The notes under the pieces were generated by a model. It saw nothing but the letters and a program-made list of their open reading frames with translations, searched no databases and was not told the origin of the DNA. Of a stretch of DNA of 64,000 bases, positions 45,994 to 56,615 are shown piece by piece. The first letter of the stretch is position 1. Each line of letters begins with the position of its first letter. The translations under genes were made by a program, and so were the position numbers. Origin of the DNA: Boswellia sacra (taxonomy: Eukaryota; Streptophyta; Magnoliopsida; Sapindales; Burseraceae); the NCBI GenBank assembly GCA_013180625.2, contig SNVD02015095.1, forward strand, positions 34,089 to 98,088, read 5' to 3'.

Positions 45994-48520
45994 ATGGATG
46001 GGAAGTTGCATGTACTGCATGGGGTGGAGCCTTTTTTTTACACTAGACAGAAGTTGATTACAAAAGCTTGCATGGCTACACGGGGTGTGCCAGTGCAAAA
46101 AGATGAGGAATTTCGTATGACAGTGGTTGTCCATTGGGAGCCACAAAATCCTGTCGTGGAGAATGATGCTCAACTGATGAAGCTATTCAATGAATTTGAG
46201 GAGATGGGGTTTGACAGCATGATAATTGATTTGGATCCTGTAGTTGGCTTAGATCTAGCAGAAGTAGCTGTCAATGCTCAACCTTCAACTAGAGAACCTC
46301 AGCAAACAGGATTCAGTTCAAAGCTGCAACTCCCATTTTCAATGCAGCTTCTCTACTGGTTGATAATAATTTGTTAAAGGGGCAGGTGTGGTTAAGTGAT
46401 GCTAGTGTGAATGATTTGGATTCCCATATTGTCGATAATGAAGATGGCAACATAGTGGAAGATGAAGCTGCTGTTGAAGTTAGCATGGATGCTGCTGTTG
46501 AAGCTGATATAGAGGAAAATGATGGAAATGGTGAACATGTAACTGATGCTGATGTTGAAGCTAGTTCAGAAGATTTTTCTAAATCTGGTGATAGTTCTGC
46601 TGGCCCTCCATCTGATTATAATTCCACAAATGAGGAGTTTGTATGTAGTAGTTCAGATGAGGACAACACTCCTCTTAGGAGAATGTCTAGACAAATAAAG
46701 AGGAGAAAGTTCACAGCTGACACAGACAGGGATTTCAGTTTGAAGGTTGGTGATGTTTTTGAAGATGTAAATCACTTTAGACAGATTTTAAGGGATTATG
46801 CTGTTAGGAAAGGGTTCGAACTAGTGACGATTAAGAATGATATTGATAGGGTGACAGCCAAATGCAAAGGAGAGAAGTGTCCTTGGAGAATCCATGCTTC
46901 ACAAGTGGCCAGGAGTATTAAGACTTTTATGATTAAGACAATGCATGATATCCATGACTGTAGTAGGGTGTGGTCCAATCATCAAGCCACAGCACCTTGG
47001 CTGGCAAGCAAGATAGTTGAATTTGTGAAGAGCAATCCCAAGATAACAGTGACTGAGATAAAAGCTTATGCAAAACTGAAATAGGGAGTGGATGTTGAAA
47101 ACTACACTGTGTACAGGGCTAAAGCAATTGCCCTGGGAAACCTTGGTGAAAGCCATGCTGAATCATACTCTTTGCTGCCCAAATTTGCTGCAATAATACA
47201 GTTGAGGAACCCAGGGAGTATGGTCATTATTAAAACTGTAAGGGTATCAGGCACTGAGCAACAAAGATTTCAGAGATGCTTCATGAGTTTTCTAGCTTGC
47301 AGAAATGGGTTTATAAATGGGTGCAGACCATTTATGGAACTAGATGGCTGCCACTTGAAGGGGCCTTATGGGGGGATGCTGCTTAGTGCAATTGGTTTGG
47401 ATGCTAATGGCTCTATTTTTCCAGTGGCTATGTGCATATGTGAGGCTGAGAGAAAAGAATCATGGTGTTGCTTCTTGGAGAAACTCTATGACTATGTGGG
47501 CAGACTTGATGGGAGGTCTATCACTATGATGAGTATAGACAGAAAGGCTTAATTTCTGCCTTAGAGAAGCATTGGCCCACTACCAAGTTTAGAAGATGTG
47601 CAAGGCACATTCATTCAAACTTGAAATCAAGATTCCCAAGCCTCAAGATGGATGAACTGTTTTGGGAGGCTGGAAGAGCCACCAACAAGGCTGACTGGTT
47701 GACAGCCATGAACAAGATACAAAATGCAAGTGAATCGGCAGGAAAATGGTTGATGGACATTGACCCATCTGTATGGTGCAAGTGGGCAGTGGACACCTCA
47801 GCAAAGACAGATCACATCACTAATAACTTCACAGAAAGCTACAACAGTTTCTTGGGCGAATGGAGAGGTAAGCCAGTACTATCATTATTGAATCATATTA
47901 GAAGACAAATTATGAAGTCATTGCAAAAAAGAAGGCAATTGGCTGCCAATTGGAACCATAGACTGCCTGAAAATGTTAGAAATGTGGTTAACAAGTTGAT
48001 AGATGAAGGAAGACAGTTGATGCTTATTCATAGTGGTGATTTGGAGTTTGAGGCTTATGATGGAATCAAGACATTTGAGGTGAAACTAGGACATAGATTC
48101 TGTAACTGTGGTGCTTGGGGCTTAAGTGGAATTCCATGTAAACATGCTATGGGGGCAATCTGCTACTCAAGGTTGAATGCTAAGGATTACATTGACCATT
48201 TGCTTACTATAGAGGCATATAGGAGAACCTATACTGGTATTATTCATCCAATACCAGATCAGGGTGTTTGGCTTGGGGGTAATGCATCACCAATTCTACC
48301 CCCTTTGAAATCGAGAAAGCCTGGAAGGCCTAAGAAAATTAGAAGGAGAGAGGCACATGAGCTTGTTATAAAGAACAAGAGATCATTTATGATCCATTGT
48401 AGTTTTTGTAATAAGGAAGGCCACAATAAAAGGACCTACAGGCTTGCTCCATCAAATGCAGGGGCATCAAGGAATAGGGTAAGTCTTACCCTACAATTAT
48501 TTACATTTGAATTCTGTTAA
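45994..48520 (+). pseudogene. MuDR-type MULE transposase relic (nearly complete)
   Basis: N-terminal domain MDGKLHVLHGVEPFFYTRQK (45994). A frame change or short intron near 46370 leads into an acidic Glu/Asp/Ala stretch (46400-46680). The MuDR DNA-binding domain follows (about 46740-47000): FEDVNHFRQILRDYAVRKGF, CKGEKCPWRIHAS, then IKTMHDIHDC. A single TAG (47082-47084) lies before the MULE core with FMELDGCHLKGPYGGMLLSA (first Asp) and YPVA-like FPVAMCICEAERKESWCCFL. The second Asp region (MSIDRK, about 47530) is scrambled by an indel that shifts the frame; the original frame resumes by 47545. The rest includes NNFTESYNSFLGEWRGKP, the SWIM finger CNCGAWGLSGIPCKHA (about 48100-48150) and a knuckle CSFCNKEGHNKRTY whose last Cys is Tyr. 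Spliced exons may continue after 48480. Inactive by few lesions. Confidence 0.88.
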
Positions 48521-48621
48521 CGATTTAGATACTGCTGATTATGGATTTGTTGGTGCACTGCTTGCAGGCCAAAAATGCACTGATTATGCTCCCAGTTTTA
48601 CTTTATGACTTATGAAGAAAT

Positions 48622-48699
48622 ACTGATTATTTTGATTTTCAATTTGCTATGCAGGGCAATACTGATTATTTTGATTTTCAATTTGCTATGCAGGGCAAC
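48622..48699 (+). repeat. 39-bp tandem duplication containing a splice acceptor
   Basis: ACTGATTATTTTGATTTTCA..., including TTGCTATGCAG then GGCAA, occurs at 48622 and 48661. Both copies carry a plausible 3' splice site for the transposase 3' intron. Confidence 0.9.
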
Positions 48700-49310
48700 A
48701 GAAGGTCTGTAGTAGAACAACAAGAGCAAATTCCAGCGGGTGTAACAAGAGCAAATCAGCCTACTCAAGTTCACAACAGAAGTGTAAATATGATTACTTC
48801 ATTTTTCTTTTTAGTTGCATCTATACTTTCATTGCAAATAACAAAATGCTTCATTAATGTCATGTCCAGGGATCCAGAAGATTTGCAGTTCAACATGGAG
48901 ATCAAGAGGAGATACCAGCTACCTCAACTCAGCCAGCAACCTACACTTAGCCAACACAACAACAAGATCGATCGTAAAGACCTTATCTTATGAATTATAT
49001 TTGGGGTATTATATTCCCTTTTTTGCAATAGCTTTGATGTCACAACAATATTAGATTTTCTATGGATTTTAGGAGTATTTATGCTACATACATTCACTAT
49101 ATGCATGCAAAATGAATACTGGCATGGCCAAACTATTTAAAGGCCTTTCTTTTGCTTTGTACTTAGCTTTTACAATGGTGAATGCACTGCCTTCCTACTC
49201 TTTTGATAAATGGAATGTATTATTGTGATATGGTTGTTGGTAGTAATATGGTAGAAACCTTTGTTTCGATGAAAGCTATAGTGGTGGGTAAATTGCATAC
49301 ATTTACTAAC
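48700..49310 (+). other. Probable 3' exon/UTR of the transposase; otherwise no gene
   Basis: An open stretch (48649-48993) follows the duplicated acceptor and is Gln/Asn-rich; it may be a terminal exon. 49000-49310 is AT-rich spacer between the convergent genes. Confidence 0.35.
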
Positions 49311-49730
49311 TTAGAATATACCTAGCTTCACACAAACAACCCCTACAACAATAAAACAAATAAGCCTTTTCATTGCTTTTTGCTGTGCTAAGACTATGTC
49401 TATCTTCTCAGCCACTTTCTTCACCTCTCTTGCATAGTGATCTATGGCTTGCACAGCATCAACGACTTCTTGCACTTGCATTTGCATTATTCTGGATGGT
49501 AGCAGCATGTGTAAGTCAGTTGCTGGATGTATTTCATCCTCACCAGGATTCCACCATGAGTAGCATGAACACTCTCTGTTCATGCAATTGAAATACAATT
49601 TGCCTGGATTAGCCTTTGACTCAGAAATCCTAACTGTAGCCCTCCTTCCACATTTACATTTCCTGTTTTTAAACTTGATCAACCCTCCATTGATTGCATT
49701 GATGTTTGCTGTTGAGTTGCTTGAAGACAT
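49311..49730 (-). CDS. MULE-borne GRF-type zinc-finger protein
   Basis: Intact 139-residue ORF. Residues 25-60 form a GRF zinc finger: C25-x-C27-G, then SKANPGKLYFNC (C49), CSC (C54/C56) and W59-W60. GRF fingers bind single-stranded nucleic acid in proteins such as topoisomerase III and APE2. An amphipathic helix-like segment (QVQEVVDAVQAIDHYAREVK, about 85-105) leads to a hydrophobic C-terminus (residues 122-138, LICFIVVGVVCVKLGIF) that could be a membrane anchor. Similar small GRF-plus-tail proteins are common in dicots. It lies inside the MULE TIRs, tail to tail with the transposase, like mudrB relative to mudrA, though unrelated to mudrB in sequence. It has no stop or frameshift although the transposase is broken. 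Function in transposition is not known. Confidence 0.75.
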   Translation of the reverse strand: MSSSNSTANINAINGGLIKFKNRKCKCGRRATVRISESKANPGKLYFNCMNRECSCYSWWNPGEDEIHPATDLHMLLPSRIMQMQVQEVVDAVQAIDHYAREVKKVAEKIDIVLAQQKAMKRLICFIVVGVVCVKLGIF

Positions 49731-50210
49731 TTTGGCTGTATTGATCAGACTTTAGTCGTGTTAGCAACCTGGAGTTGACAAGCTTTCAATGGAAGGGTGC
49801 AAGTATTTTCGATAGAGAATGTTGGAGGATGAAGCTTTCAAAGCAGCTGGCAGTTGCTACCCACATATAGCTTTTATAGTTGGTGATGCCCTTGTGACCG
49901 TTGTTAGTAGCAACGGTCTGCTTTGGGATAGAGCTTCTGGCTTTTTATATTGCATTCTCAATCATTTATTTCAGTTATTTTACTTGTTCAATGTTAATCT
50001 ACACGTGCAAGGGTAATGGAGTTATGAAGGCCAAAACCATGCAAATAAGGGTATTTCTGTCATAAATCAAAACACTTTTTACTTACTTTTTACCTTTTTA
50101 AAATTTTATATTATTTTTCAAAGTCATAACACTTGGTATAAGGGTATTTCTATCATAACATGAAAAATTTCTTCTCTCTCTCTTGCTCCTGACACTGATA
50201 GAGGCTGCAG

Positions 50211-50322
50211 CAACGTTTAAGTTAACGGGACAATTTGAAATCGGGGGGGCATATTGTAATATTAAATAATAGAGGGGGTAAATTGTCATTAGACCTTACC
50301 TTAGGGGGTAAAAAAATATCCC
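50211..50322 (-). repeat. MULE right terminal inverted repeat
   Basis: Inverted match to 44863-44974. Confidence 0.92.
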
Positions 50323-52738
50323 TTTTTTTAACAAAAACAAAAGAATGAGGGAGAGACAGAAACGGGGGGAAGAGAGAAAGGGGCGGCTTCCAGCCTCCAT
50401 TTGACCGCTGGCCCCAAACCTTGACTATCGAGTCCGACTGATTTTTGACGAATTTCCAGCCAAATGATATGTCATTTCGAAGCTCTTTTCGTTCTCTTTC
50501 CATTCATGTCCATTTCGTCACTGGGCTCTTCACGATTTTTGCATATCAAAGCTTGAAAGCCGATGGCTTCTTGTACATTTTCTGATCAAAATCTGATGAG
50601 TTACTAATCAAACTATACATCAATTTGAAGCTTATTTTATGCTCTTCTAACCATACCTATTTTATTATATATTGATACATGGATTTTATAAATCAGGGAA
50701 AATAAGTGTTTGGTCACTATTCATCATTTTTCGATGATGTTTTCGGTTACGGTTTTCTGTCATCAAACAATTGTTAGAATGTTTCTTAGCCAAAAAAGAG
50801 CTTAAATTTAGTGAGTAGATTATATTTCAAGATTTTTTTATTTTAGTGAATTTAAATCATTAGTTTTCCATATAATTTAAATTATAAGTTAAACTAATTA
50901 ATTGAGTTAATAATGGTTTTAATGGATTTATTAATTATTGATAATAGTAAAGGATGATTGATTATACTAGGTTGAAGTAAATTGATTGGCGTCTAAACCA
51001 TTGATTTTTAGATAGAAAGAGTTTATGGGTTTTGTTATTAATTTAATAAATGAACATAGGGTAATAGTTTGCATCAAAGTGAAATTTATAGAATGAATAC
51101 ATGTTAATATGTTATAGAAGTAAATATTGTTGATAAATTATTTTAGAATTAGATTAAAGACGTGTAAGATCTTTTGTGGTAGAATGGTGATTAAGTTCTA
51201 ATATTAAAGTGTTAAATTTAAAAGTTTTAAATGTCAAGCGTTAGTGTTGTGAGTATTTGGCCTTGTGATGTTATATAATATTAGAAAGAAAGTCTTTAAA
51301 TTGTATTTTATTAGTATATGATTTTGTTTATATTCTTGGAAAAATATATGAATGAAAAAGAATGTTATATGGGAAGTACGAGAATTTTTTTTTTCAAATA
51401 AAGAGGGAAGCTGTAGTGTATCATGAGTTGAAAACTAATATTTCATTTTTATGAGTTATAAATGAAATTTAAATGCAATTTTTATATATTTTAGAAAGTT
51501 TTTAAGAAATTAGCAAGAACATTATTTTTTTTTATAAACCAAGAAGCTTAATTAGTTTATTTAATTATTTTTATTTATCATTTCTTGAAAATTTGGATTT
51601 GTATTTTTTAGGGGATGTAAAATTTTGAAACTATCCAGCTGCAATGTGTAACTTGCAAATTCAAAAAATTGCTCTAGAATTTGCGATGACCTGAATGCAA
51701 AATTCTAGATTTTTTTATGTTCAAAGCATTTCATTAAAATCATTGTTTTTTTTAAATTTTGAAAGCCTTTGACAATTTGAAATGGGAATTTTTGAAAATT
51801 AGATAAGCTTTGAAGCATAAATACATGAAAAGATGTTATAAAAAAATATTATATGAAAAGTATGAGATTCTAGGATAAAAAGGAAAGCAATGGTTTTAAA
51901 TTAGTGAGTTGAAAAAGTTTTTTATTTTATGGGTTAGAATGATTTATAAATGCTATTTTTATGAATGTGTTAGTAGATTCTAAAGAGATTCAGAAGATTT
52001 ATTTTATAGATCAACTAAAAATAATATTTAGTGATGTTATTTAGTATTTTATGAACATGCTTACAAGAATATTTTAGTAAAGTTAAAAGTATTCAAGCTA
52101 GTTCCTATAAAATTCTTGAATATAAATTTAGCATCATTTATTATGTTTGCTTTTAGTCATTAAGATATTTCAGAGTTAGTTTTCAAAATAGTTCCAGACA
52201 TAATTTTTAGTTTCAAAGATAGTTTAAAACAAAGATAATGCACTTCAAAAGGAAAATTCATATTTTGTATTTGAAGTGTTTTCTAGATTTTTTATAAATG
52301 CATATTTTACATTTTTAGAGAAAGTGCTAAAGCAGTATATTTCAAGTTTTTTTATCAATTTGATTCAAGGATTTCTTCAAGTATTTAAAAAAACTCTTTT
52401 AGATATGTATTACGGATTTCAAAGAATTCGAGTATTTTCAGCTTTAGCTTTCATAAACTCTTTAAAGTTTGACAAAGTTGCATAAAAAGAAAAAGTTTAG
52501 CATATGAAAGCAATTTTGAAAAGAAAATCAGTTTTAGAAAAAATAAGAAAGTTATGTTATGTTATATTAAGCTGGTACCCAGCTCACTTAGACAGTGAGA
52601 CAACATATTCAAATAGACTGTTATATAGATAAAAGCCTTTGGGGCCTGTTCAGACATATATAGAGGCTTTGAGTCGTGTATTTGGGTGCTTTAGCCCTTT
52701 AGGGTCCGCTCTGTGCATGTGTATGACCAGTTTAGCAG
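50323..52738. other. Non-coding body of the giant-LTR/LARD element
   Basis: No protein-coding potential; AT-rich from 50630 on, with repeated TTTTGAAA-type words. Its first 300 bp are GC-richer. Confidence 0.5.
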
Positions 52739-52922
52739 GCCTGCATGATGTTAGATCTTGCCAAGTACAGGTAGCTTTGCCTGTGTAATGTTAGATCTCA
52801 CCAAGTATAAGGAGATAGAGATAGCTCTGCCTGTATGATGTAGATCTCACCAGGTATGAGAAGATTCAAATAGCTCAACTTGTGCGATGTTAGATCTCAC
52901 CAGGGACGATCAGACAGCTTCA
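52739..52922. repeat. Four imperfect copies of an about 47-bp unit
   Basis: Each copy contains GATGTTAGATCTCACCAAGT (or a variant) followed by a TAGCTCTGCCTG-like junction: starts near 52739, 52777, 52827 and 52876. Confidence 0.85.
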
Positions 52923-54102
52923 AGGGTACTTATTTAGTATAATCCAAAAGTATTTTAAATAAGTTCATATGAGTTAGTTTGAAAAAGAAGCATTATTTAC
53001 AAAAGTTATTTAAAAGAAGATTTTTTTTAAAGAAAATTATGTTTCAAATAAAACTTGAGTGATGATTGAGAAAAGATGCATTCTTTTTATTTTTATTTTT
53101 TTAAGTATAAAATCAAGCTGACGTATTTGAAGATTATTAATCAAAAGTTTATTTGTTTTAAAATTCTATGAGAAAATTGATGATCCTTTCAACGAATATA
53201 ATAGATTTTCTTAAGTATAAGATGAGATTTTCTAGTCAGTAAGGCATTATACGATTTTACTATGAGGAAGTCATCTAAGTTACAAATGGTTGAGAAAACA
53301 AAGTCAATAAATGTCTGAGTATCTGATTTTTAGATGTACGATAAACAACATTTTTGATAAGCTAGAAAAGAAAATATGTAGTTTTTAGAATGAGAAGAAT
53401 GTGATTTAAAAGTTTTATATTGTTTGATTTTTGGCATTTATTTATATGTTTATTTTATAGAAAAGATTGATGTATAGTGATACGTTTTATGCTGAGTTCG
53501 GGGTTAGATAAGTGTTTTAAGTAAAGGTAAGTGTGTGGTTTGTTTATATGATTTAAGAATATTATGCTATCTTGGTAAGTGAGTGAATAATTTCTATGAA
53601 GTATTTTCTTTACACTGAGTTAAGAAATCATATAGTCGTTTTATAAGAATGAATTTTATAAATAAAGTTTTAAAAGAATTGTTTATAGGTTTTGCAATAA
53701 AGAAAAAGAACACTAATTTCTTCAAATGTTGAAATACGTTGAAAAAAAGTTTTATTAAAGAAATGAGTTTTGTAAAAGAAAGGAATAAGAAATTTTATTT
53801 TGTAAAATTATATCCACTCACTGAGCTTTAAGCTCACTCTTTTCCTATTCTTTTTCCACCATGTACTATAGGTTTAGTGTTAAACTGTCTCTGATACGAA
53901 GGAAGGCCACATGATATATAGCTAGAGTTCTTGCATTAAAAGTATTTCATTTATTTATTTATCTTTGTACGAATTTCTAAATTAAGCATGTTGAGCATGA
54001 GTTGTATTTATCGTTTGCATGTTGTGGTTGTTGAGGACAAGTGTCCTAGAAGAAGTTGAGTTGAGGAAATATTTTTAGAAGTGGTAAAAATTTGCTTATT
54101 TT

Positions 54103-54190
54103 GGCAGGGGATTTAATCCAAAATAGAGATGGAACTCCATCGGATTTGGCGGGGGGTTTAATCCAAAATAGAGATGGAACTCCATCAGAT
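54103..54190. repeat. 45-bp tandem duplication
   Basis: TTTAATCCAAAATAGAGATG, then GAACTCCATC, at 54112 and 54157; about 185 bp before the element's right end. Confidence 0.9.
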
Positions 54191-54379
54191 TTTTATTAAA
54201 ATTTTCTAGAGTATTTTTAGGTATTTTATATAAGCGACCTAAACTATAAATTTTTTTTTACAAATGTTTTTATCAGCATAGCGGAAGCATAGTGAGTCAG
54301 TTGTTTAAAAGGTTGTGCACTTAGTAAACTATTTCAACGTGATTCACCCGTCTAGCTAGGGGTGGGTCGTGGCAACTAC

Positions 54380-54861
54380 CTTTATAAATGAGGACTAAGT
54401 CACCCACTCAATCATATATACAAACACCAGAAGGGAAAGCTCATAGTAAGTTAATAACTAACCATTTTAGAACTGACACACACCAGTATTTAACTCATTT
54501 TTGTCAGGAATTTGGGGTATCAAGTTTTTGCACAAACACAATTTTTTCTTAGAGTTCATATTGTTTGTGCTTAAACATCCTTCTTTTAGAATTTACATTT
54601 TCCCCCCTATTTTCTTCATTTTAAGGATTTTTGGATGTTCTGTGAAAAATGAAAGGGACATTCTTGTATTCCAAATTACTTTTTATTTTTGTGAAAGGAA
54701 TCATCTATAAGTAATTCGATGCTATATGGTAATAAATGAATTAAAAGTTAAAGTCTACGTATGATAAATATATTTTTAATTTATGGGCGTGAAGATGGGA
54801 TAGAGAATTGTGAACTTATTATTATTATAAACGGTGCATAGAGGATATTTAATATTATAAC
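54380..54861. other. Gene-free spacer; includes displaced 3' flank of the GDSL gene
   Basis: AT-rich, no ORF of note. Because the copia element at 54867 is inserted at the GDSL stop codon, the original 3' UTR of that minus-strand gene should begin just left of 54862. Confidence 0.45.
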
Positions 54862-55084
54862 TATTCTGTTAGCCCTAAGGCTACATGATAATTTTGATGA
54901 TAACAATACACATTGATACATTAAGGTATTACTAATATGTTTATTTATGTGCAAGAATAAGAGTATTGAAATAATTGTAAAATCAAGAAGAGGCTCGTTA
55001 AAGTGAAGTGTTGAAGCTAAGGAAAAGGCTACATGTCAAAGGCACCAAAGTTTAAGAACAAGGTTTGACTCAAGGAATATGATA

Positions 55085-55790
55085 CATGAGTAATGTTCAA
55101 TCAATTAGTCATATATTTCTCTATAAATGTCCAAATGATGTGATTCTTGAGCCTTTGGAAAGCTTACTCAATTTAAAATATTTTATATGTTTTAAAGAAA
55201 TTCAAATTTCAAGTACAATATTGTCCAAATCATCATGCAAATTATAAAACAAATAGAAGCAACTGACATGAGCACTAAATACTATTTTAGACATATCTTG
55301 AGCTAGAGACATCCAAATGACTTAATTCTTATGGAATTTGAAAGATGATTTAATGACGAACATTTCATGTTTTTTGAAGAAATTCAAATTTCAAATGAAA
55401 GGCCAACATAATTGACATGCAAATCGGTGGACTGACACAAGGAAGAAAAATCAACTCACATGAGCAATGAATGATCTTTTGTCCATATCTTGAGCTAGAA
55501 ATATCCAAATGACTTGATTCTTGTGGAATTGGAAAGATGATTTAATGGAGCACATTTTATAGTTGTTGAAGAAATTCAAATTTCAAATGAAAGGCCCACA
55601 TTATTGACGTGAAAATTGGTGGACTGACACAAGGAATAAAAATCAAGTCACATGAGCACCGAATAGTGTGTTGTCCATATCTTAAGCTAGAGATATCCAA
55701 ATGACTTGGTTCTTGATGCGTTGGAAAGCTTATTCAATTATTCAGATCTTTTATGTTCTAATTTTCAAATTTCAAACGGAACATTGACAA
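55085..55790 (+). repeat. About 188-bp tandem repeats inside the LTR
   Basis: The word TTCAAATTTCAA recurs at 55201, 55383, 55575 and 55764. Each unit also has CATATCTTGAGCTAGA-like and GGACTGACACAAGGAA-like segments. The 3' LTR has the same array (about 61850-62545); the solo LTR at 17167 has lost it. Confidence 0.9.
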
Positions 55791-55875
55791 AAATGGCAGA
55801 CAAGATTTTGGTTTTTATGGTGGGCAGGAAATTTGGAGTTGGTGTCTTCACTTGATTAAGTTCATCCCATTTGCC

Positions 55876-55883
55876 TATAAAAG
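55876..55883 (+). promoter_or_regulatory. LTR TATA box
   Basis: TATAAAAG in GCCTATAAAAGGAGCC; the 3' LTR copy is at 62642-62649. Confidence 0.65.
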
Positions 55884-56562
55884 GAGCCCTTCTCCCATGC
55901 ATTCAACAAGAATCCATCAAGCAACAAAGTAAAAGAAATATCAAGTTTAGAGAGTTTTTATATTCTTTATCTACTCTTTGAAGAGAGTTGTACTTTTATT
56001 GTAAACAATTATCTTTGTTCTTGTATTGTGGTGAGAGTGAGATCTTCTTGTAAAGAATAATAGTTATCCTTGAGAGAACTCTTAGTGTGATGTTATCAAG
56101 AGTTGAAGGAAGTTGCCTTGGTGAGGTTGTTCATCAAGAAGAACTCTTGGTGTGGTGTTATCAAGGGTTGAAGGAAAAAGTCTTGGTGAGGTTGTTCATC
56201 AAGCAAGTTGTAAAGAATTCTACAACTTAGTAGAAACCCTAGCTTGTGGAGGAGCTAGGAGCCTGTGGACGTAGGCAAGGTTTGCCTAAATCACGTAAAT
56301 TGAGTTTGCACTCTCTCTATCCCTATCCTCTTTACATTTACTTGCACTTGTGGTTGTTTATTATTATTATTCTCTTGATCGCATCTTAGATCACTTCTAA
56401 TTTCATCTTCTTCACCTTTATTTTCAAAGAAAAAGTGAACTAATTTTGATCTTTAAAGAAAAGTTTTTTAAATCCTTTTTTATAAATAAAAACCCAATTC
56501 CCCCGCCCCCCCGCCCCCCCCTCCCTCCCCCCTCCTTGGGTTGCAATACCTGGGTCAACAAG

Positions 56563-56574
56563 TGGTATCAGAGC
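56563..56574 (+). other. Primer-binding site, tRNA-Met type
   Basis: TGGTATCAGAGC two bases after the 5' LTR. Confidence 0.92.
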
Positions 56575-56615
56575 AAGGTTGCTCATTTTTTTTAAATCTT
56601 AACCGATTTTGAGCT

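Larger units (their letters stand above)
44863..50322. mobile_element. MULE with about 110-bp TIRs, transposase relic and GRF-finger ORF
   Basis: The left TIR (44863-44974, GGGATATTTACATTTTATCC...) and right TIR (50211-50322, read in reverse GGGATATTTTTTTACCCCC...) are near-identical inverted repeats sharing CTATTATTTAATATTACAAT and CAAATTGTCCCGTTAACTTA. Both flanks are T-runs (AATTTTTT and TTTTTTTAA), so a 9-bp duplication cannot be fixed. Two genes converge: a MuDR transposase (plus) and a GRF zinc-finger ORF (minus). Confidence 0.9.
44786..54374. mobile_element. Coding-free TG...CA element (giant solo LTR or LARD), about 4.1 kb, interrupted by a MULE
   Basis: Starts TGTAACACCCAGCCC and ends GGGTGGGTCGTGGCA, bounded by a perfect 5-bp duplication ACTAC (44781-44785 and 54375-54379). 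Without the nested MULE (44863-50322) it is about 4.13 kb. It holds no protein gene. It has short tandem repeats (52739-52922, 54103-54190) and a GAGCTTTAAGCTC near-palindrome at about 53824. I found no pair of LTRs within it, so a solo LTR from a long-LTR (gypsy-type) element fits best; a LARD is the alternative. Confidence 0.6.
54867..56560 (+). repeat. Copia 5' LTR (1694 bp)
   Basis: Contains four about 188-bp internal repeats, a TATA box at 55876-55883, and a C-rich tract (about 56500-56536) before the conserved CTTGGGTTGC end. Confidence 0.95.

Noticed and set aside
49819..50016. 65-codon plus-strand frame near the MULE right end
   Set aside because: No domain; located in the subterminal region, so likely non-coding.
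50222..50503. 93-codon minus-strand frame across the MULE right end
   Set aside because: Spans the TIR boundary, so it is a composite of two elements.
52276..52485. 69-codon plus-strand frame in the giant-LTR element
   Set aside because: Phe/Leu/Lys-rich chance frame in AT-rich DNA.
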